A stretch of 62,925 nucleotides of DNA from Streptomyces morookaense. GTDB lineage: Bacteria > Actinomycetota > Actinomycetes > Streptomycetales > Streptomycetaceae. The notes under the pieces are model-generated. The model saw only the letters and a program-made list of their open reading frames with translations. It was not told where the DNA came from and searched no databases. Shown piece by piece: positions 59,794-62,925 of the stretch. The translations under genes and the position numbers were made by a program. Where the stretch lies: the NCBI RefSeq assembly GCF_013030945.1, contig NZ_JABBXF010000061.1, positions 1-62,925 on the forward strand, written 5' to 3'. The stretch's first letter is position 1, and each line of letters opens with the position of its first letter.

Positions 59794-60570
59794 ATGCAGC
59801 ACGCAGTGGGAGCGCCGCTGCCGCCGCCCCACCCCCCGATGCCGCCGGGCCCCGCCCCGGCGCCCGGCTGGTCCGCGCCCGCGCCGCCTCCTGCGGTGCC
59901 GCCGGGACCGCCGCCGACCCCGCCGTCCTCGCCGCCCGTGCCGTCCGACGGCGCGACCGGGCACTTCGCCCTCGCCCCCGGACTGCCCGTGCCGCCGCCC
60001 GTCGACGCGGCGCACGCCGCCGTGGCGGTGCTGCTCATCGGCCCGGCCGGGGCGGGCAAGACGACGGTCGCCCGGCACTGGGCCGACCGCCGTGCCGTGC
60101 CCACCGCCCACATCAGCCTGGACGACGTGCGCGAGTGGGTGCGCTCCGGCTTCGCCGACCCGCAGTCCGGGTGGAACGACAACTCCGAGGCGCAGTACCG
60201 CCTCGCCCGGCGCACCTGCGGGTTCGCCGCCCGCAACTTCCTCGCCAACGGCATCTCCTGCATCCTCGACGACGCCGTCTTCCCCGACCGCCCGGTCGTC
60301 GGCCTCGGCGGCTGGAAGCGGCACGTCGGCCCCGGCCTGCTGCCGGTCGTCCTGCTGCCGGGCCTGGACGTGGTCCTGGAGCGCAACGCCGAACGCACCG
60401 GCAACCGCCGCCTCGACGACGAGGAGGTCGCCCGGATCCACGGCCGTATGGCGGGCTGGTACGGCTCGGGACTGCCGATCATCGACAACTCCCAGCAGGA
60501 CGTCGCCACCACGGCCCGGCTGCTGGACGAGGCCGTGGCGCGGTCCCTGGCCGGTGCTGCCGGGCGCTGA
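59794..60570 (+). CDS. P-loop AAA/zeta-like kinase with proline-rich N-terminus
   Basis: 258 residues. The first about 75 are very rich in Pro/Ala/Gly and likely disordered. A nucleotide kinase-like domain follows: Walker A LLIGPAGAGKTTVARHWAD, then ISLDDVREWVRSGF where the Asp pair resembles the lid or acceptor site, SCILDDAVFPDRP, and a C-terminal ERNAERTGNRRLDDEEVARIHGRM that resembles zeta-toxin/chloramphenicol-phosphotransferase-like kinases. The substrate is unknown and no antitoxin-like gene is adjacent. ATG 59794 has GGAG 9 nt upstream. It lies between the aro cluster and an M24 gene. Confidence 0.8.
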   Translation: MQHAVGAPLPPPHPPMPPGPAPAPGWSAPAPPPAVPPGPPPTPPSSPPVPSDGATGHFALAPGLPVPPPVDAAHAAVAVLLIGPAGAGKTTVARHWADRRAVPTAHISLDDVREWVRSGFADPQSGWNDNSEAQYRLARRTCGFAARNFLANGISCILDDAVFPDRPVVGLGGWKRHVGPGLLPVVLLPGLDVVLERNAERTGNRRLDDEEVARIHGRMAGWYGSGLPIIDNSQQDVATTARLLDEAVARSLAGAAGR

Positions 60571-60625
60571 CCGCCGGGAACGCCCGGTCGGACGCGCTGA
60601 ACCGGCCGCCCGCCGCCGCCGAACG

Positions 60626-60631
60626 TACGCT
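60626..60631 (+). promoter_or_regulatory. -10 element of M24 gene (leaderless)
   Basis: TACGCT ends 7 nt before ATG 60639, with no ribosome site. The transcript may continue into efp and nusB. Confidence 0.5.
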
Positions 60632-60638
60632 CGGAACC

Positions 60639-61748
60639 ATGTCCGAGGTCTACGCGGCGCGCCGCGCGCGGCTGCGCGAGCGCTGTGCGGCGGGCGGCAG
60701 CGAGGCCGCCCTGGTGTCCGGCGACGCCAACGTCCGGTATCTGTCGGGCGGTGCGCCGGCCGGTGCCGTCCTGCTCGTCGGCCCCGACCGCGATCTGCTG
60801 GTCTGCACGGCGGACCCGTACGCCGACGCCACCGGCCGCAGCCGTCCCGGCGAGGACGTCCAGGTCGAGGTGCTGACGGCCCCCGACGGCGACCCGGCCG
60901 TGGCCGCCGCGGAGCGGGCCGGTGCGGCGGGGGCCCGCTCGCTGGCCGTCGAGGAGCACCACCTGACCGTCAGCCGCCACCGCGCCCTGCGCTCGGTCGC
61001 ACCCGGGCTGCGGCTGGGCGACCTGGGCCCGGCCGTCGAGCAGCAGCGGGTGGTCAAGGACGACGAGGAGATCTCCTGCCTGCGCATCGCCGCGGAGATC
61101 GCCGACCAGGCGCTGGGCGAACTGCTGGAGTCGATACTGGTCGGGCGCACCGAACGGCACCTGGCGCTGGAGCTGGAGCGCCGCCTGGTCGACCACGGCG
61201 CGGGCGGCCCGGCCTTCCCCACCTCGGTGGGGGCCGGGCCGAACTCCGGGCTCGCCGGGCACGTGCCCACCGACCGCCGGGTCGAGGAGGGCGATTTCCT
61301 CAGCGTCTGCCTGGGCGCCGACTACCGCGGCTACCGCAGCGAGATCGGCCGCACCTTCGTCATCGGCACCTCGCCGGCGGACTGGCAGATCGAGCTGTAC
61401 GACCAGGTCTTCGCCGCCCAGCGCGCCGGCCGCGAGGCGCTGGCACCGGGCACCGCGTACCGCGACGTGGACCGGGCAGCCCGTGTTGTACTGGAGGCAG
61501 CGGGCCTGGCGGAGCACACCGGACCGAGGATGGGACACGGTGTGGGTCTGGAAAACGACGAGGACCCGCGGCTGGCGCCGTCGGCAATGGGTAAACTGGA
61601 CGCTTGCGTGCCGGTCACCGTAGATCCGGGGGTTCACCTCCCGGGGCGGGGCGGCGTCCGGATCGATGACACGCTCGTCGTCCGCCCCGAGGCGGACGGC
61701 GGACCCGAGCTACTCACCATTACGACCAAAGAGCTGCTCGCGCTCTGA
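60639..61748 (+). CDS. M24 (Xaa-Pro aminopeptidase-like) protein with altered metal ligands
   Basis: 369-residue pita-bread-fold protein: a creatinase-like N-domain (about 1-125) and an M24 domain (about 135-369). The fold markers GPNSGLAGHVPTDRRVEEGD and GPRMGHGVGLENDEDPRL are clear, but ligand positions deviate. The usual VDxGA...SDxTRTF reads VCLGADYRGYRSEIGRTF, the EPG loop reads VDPGVHLPGRGG, and RIED reads RIDD. So Asp, Asp, Glu and Glu become Cys, Glu, Asp and Asp. It may be catalytically changed or inactive (inference). A conserved neighbour of efp in actinobacteria, 56 bp upstream of it. Confidence 0.85.
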   Translation: MSEVYAARRARLRERCAAGGSEAALVSGDANVRYLSGGAPAGAVLLVGPDRDLLVCTADPYADATGRSRPGEDVQVEVLTAPDGDPAVAAAERAGAAGARSLAVEEHHLTVSRHRALRSVAPGLRLGDLGPAVEQQRVVKDDEEISCLRIAAEIADQALGELLESILVGRTERHLALELERRLVDHGAGGPAFPTSVGAGPNSGLAGHVPTDRRVEEGDFLSVCLGADYRGYRSEIGRTFVIGTSPADWQIELYDQVFAAQRAGREALAPGTAYRDVDRAARVVLEAAGLAEHTGPRMGHGVGLENDEDPRLAPSAMGKLDACVPVTVDPGVHLPGRGGVRIDDTLVVRPEADGGPELLTITTKELLAL

Positions 61749-61804
61749 CGGAGCGCATCGCACTTTCTGGTTCCACCAGCTGCAGTCCAGGAGATACCGC
61801 AACC

Positions 61805-62371
61805 GTGGCATCCACGAACGACCTCAAGAACGGCATGGTGCTCAAGCTCGAAGGCGGCCAGCTCTGGTCCGTCGTCGAGTTCCAGCACGTCAAGCCCGGC
61901 AAGGGCCCCGCCTTCGTCCGTACGAAGCTGAAGAACGTGCTCTCCGGCAAGGTCGTCGACAAGACCTTCAACGCCGGCGTGAAGGTCGAGACGGCCACCG
62001 TCGACCGCCGCGACATGCAGTTCTCCTACATGGACGGCGAGTACTTCGTCTTCATGGACATGGAGACCTACGACCAGCTCATGGTCGACCGCAAGGCTGT
62101 CGGCGACGCCGCCAACTTCCTGATCGAGGGCTTCACCGCCACCGTCGCCACGCACGAGGGCGAGGTGCTCTACGTCGAGCTCCCGGCCGCCGTCGAGCTG
62201 GTCATCGAGCACACCGAGCCCGGTGTCCAGGGCGACCGCTCCACCGGTGGCTCCAAGCCCGCCAAGCTGGAGACCGGCTACGAGATCCAGGTCCCGCTCT
62301 TCATCACCACGGGCGAGAAGATCAAGGTCGACACGCGCACCGGTGATTACCTCGGTCGGGTGAACAGCTAA
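61805..62371 (+). CDS. efp: Translation elongation factor P
   Basis: 188-residue EF-P with three beta-barrel domains. EF-P relieves ribosomes stalled at polyproline stretches, which are abundant in this proteome (for example the P-loop kinase N-terminus). The exposed loop VKPGKGPAFVRTKLKN holds the Lys expected at the tip. The signature region GEVLYVELPAAVELVIEHTEPG and the closing TRTGDYLGRVNS are normal. GTG 61805 has AGGAG 10 nt upstream. The nusB gene starts 2 bp after the stop. Confidence 0.97.
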   Translation: MASTNDLKNGMVLKLEGGQLWSVVEFQHVKPGKGPAFVRTKLKNVLSGKVVDKTFNAGVKVETATVDRRDMQFSYMDGEYFVFMDMETYDQLMVDRKAVGDAANFLIEGFTATVATHEGEVLYVELPAAVELVIEHTEPGVQGDRSTGGSKPAKLETGYEIQVPLFITTGEKIKVDTRTGDYLGRVNS

Positions 62372-62373
62372 CC

Positions 62374-62808
62374 GTGGCCGCCCGCAGCAAGGCCCGTAAG
62401 CGTGCCTTCCAGATCCTCTTCGAGGCCGACCAGCGCGACAGCACCGCGCTGGCCGTCCTCGCGGACTGGGTGCGGCACTCCCGGTCCGACGACCGACAGC
62501 CGCCGGTCAACGAGTACACGATGCAGCTGGTCGAGGGCTACGCGAAGCATGTCGCGCGGATCGACGAGCTGATCGCCGCCTATTCGGTGGACTGGCCCCT
62601 CGACCGGATGCCCGTCGCCGACCGGAACATCCTCCGGCTCGGTGCGTACGAGCTGATCTGGGAGGACGGCACGCCGGACGCCGTGGCGATCGACGAGGCG
62701 GTGCAGCTCGCCAAGGAGTTCTCCACCGACGACTCGCCCGCGTTCGTCAACGGCCTCCTCGGCCGTTTCAAGGAGCTCAAGCCGAGCCTGCGCCGCGACG
62801 ACGCGTAG
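62374..62808 (+). CDS. nusB: Transcription antitermination factor NusB
   Basis: 144-residue all-helical NusB, which with NusE (S10) binds boxA RNA for rRNA antitermination. It shows the Arg-rich start ARSKARKRAFQILFEAD, PLDRMPVADRNILRLGAYEL, the IDEAVQLAKEFSTDDSPAFVNGLL signature and the usual length. GTG 62374. In S. coelicolor the next gene is bldD (from memory); it would lie beyond the window. A hairpin follows the stop. Confidence 0.96.
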   Translation: MAARSKARKRAFQILFEADQRDSTALAVLADWVRHSRSDDRQPPVNEYTMQLVEGYAKHVARIDELIAAYSVDWPLDRMPVADRNILRLGAYELIWEDGTPDAVAIDEAVQLAKEFSTDDSPAFVNGLLGRFKELKPSLRRDDA

Positions 62809-62809
62809 C

Positions 62810-62825
62810 CGCTCCGCTGGGAGCG
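62810..62825 (+). terminator. Hairpin after nusB
   Basis: CGCTCC-gctg-GGAGCG, 6-bp stem, two bases after the stop, extendable by a CC/GG pair across one bulged base. A REP-like hairpin 45 bp further may assist. Confidence 0.5.
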
Positions 62826-62850
62826 CGGTTCTGCGAGTACTGGCCGTCGG

Positions 62851-62894
62851 TGGCTGGTCGCGCAGTTCCCCGCGCCCCTTCGGGGCGCGGCTCC
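62851..62894. repeat. REP-like palindromic repeat, copy 2
   Basis: Matches 4102-4145 at 41 of 44 positions, with the same CGCGCCCC/GGGGCGCG hairpin (62871-62889) and a TTC loop. Here it lies in an intergenic region after nusB, its usual setting. Confidence 0.85.
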
Positions 62895-62925
62895 GCACCG
62901 CGATGCGTAGCCGCAGGCACGAAAA

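Overview
This 62.9-kb window is high-GC actinobacterial DNA, almost certainly a Streptomyces core-chromosome segment. The evidence is strong third-position GC bias, many GTG and TTG starts, a 137-residue SsgB (found only in sporulating actinomycetes), a DmdR/IdeR-type iron box, phosphatidylinositol-mannoside genes, and a gene order (ssgB - thrS - pgsA/patA/pimA - pdxST - ruvCAB - secDF - apt - relA - hisS - rpsD - alaS - aro - efp - nusB) that matches, from memory, the conserved S. coelicolor core. I see no insertion sequence, prophage, integrase or CRISPR array.

Layout. 1-6.2 kb: the end of a BluB-CobT fusion, a siroheme/corrinoid methyltransferase, an rRNA/tRNA 2'-O-methyltransferase, a convergent Ser/Thr kinase and a small membrane protein. 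6.3-6.9 kb: six tRNA genes on the minus strand (Gly, Cys, four Val-GAC), with a promoter and a U-tract terminator. 7-16 kb: folate genes pabB/pabC, a tandem GNAT protein, a DsbA-like protein, small membrane proteins, a CGNR regulator, ssgB, two Val-CAC tRNAs around an SRPBCC gene, a DEDDh exonuclease, and a two-gene DUF4365 operon that looks the most accessory. 16-29 kb: thrS, a HIT protein, a deacetylase-like lipoprotein, a beta-propeller lipoprotein, an unknown membrane protein, EF-G2, and the translationally coupled pgsA-patA-pimA operon. 29-41 kb: pdxS-pdxT, yebC, ruvC-ruvA-ruvB, yajC-secD-secF-apt and relA. 41-53.7 kb: a DUF349 protein, cyclophilin, an MBL hydrolase, hisS, a VKOR-like protein, rarA, a HugZ/DUF2470-like protein divergent from rpsD, two small proteins, alaS and ruvX. 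53.8-62.8 kb: mltG, then aroE and the coupled aroC-aroK-aroB-aroQ run, a P-loop kinase, an M24 protein, efp and nusB.

How it works together. Most of the window is housekeeping: translation (thrS, hisS, alaS, rpsD, efp, tRNAs), recombination and repair (ruvCAB, ruvX, rarA), secretion (yajC, secDF), the stringent response (relA), shikimate, PLP, folate and cobamide cofactors, and cell-envelope lipids. Tight operons show 4-bp ATGA/GTGA/TTGA overlaps.

The most notable signals are regulatory. (1) A 19-bp iron box lies inside the divergent promoter region of a HugZ/DUF2470-like gene and rpsD, whose S4 protein lacks the zinc cysteines. (2) Two promoters matching the LexA-independent, PafBC-type DNA-damage motif sit in front of ruvC and rarA. 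(3) A 16-bp perfect palindrome sits at the predicted start of the relA transcript. (4) At least eight genes have a -10 box 6-8 nt before the start codon, implying leaderless mRNAs. Several enzymes have altered catalytic residues (EF-G2, a NodB-like lipoprotein, an M24 protein).
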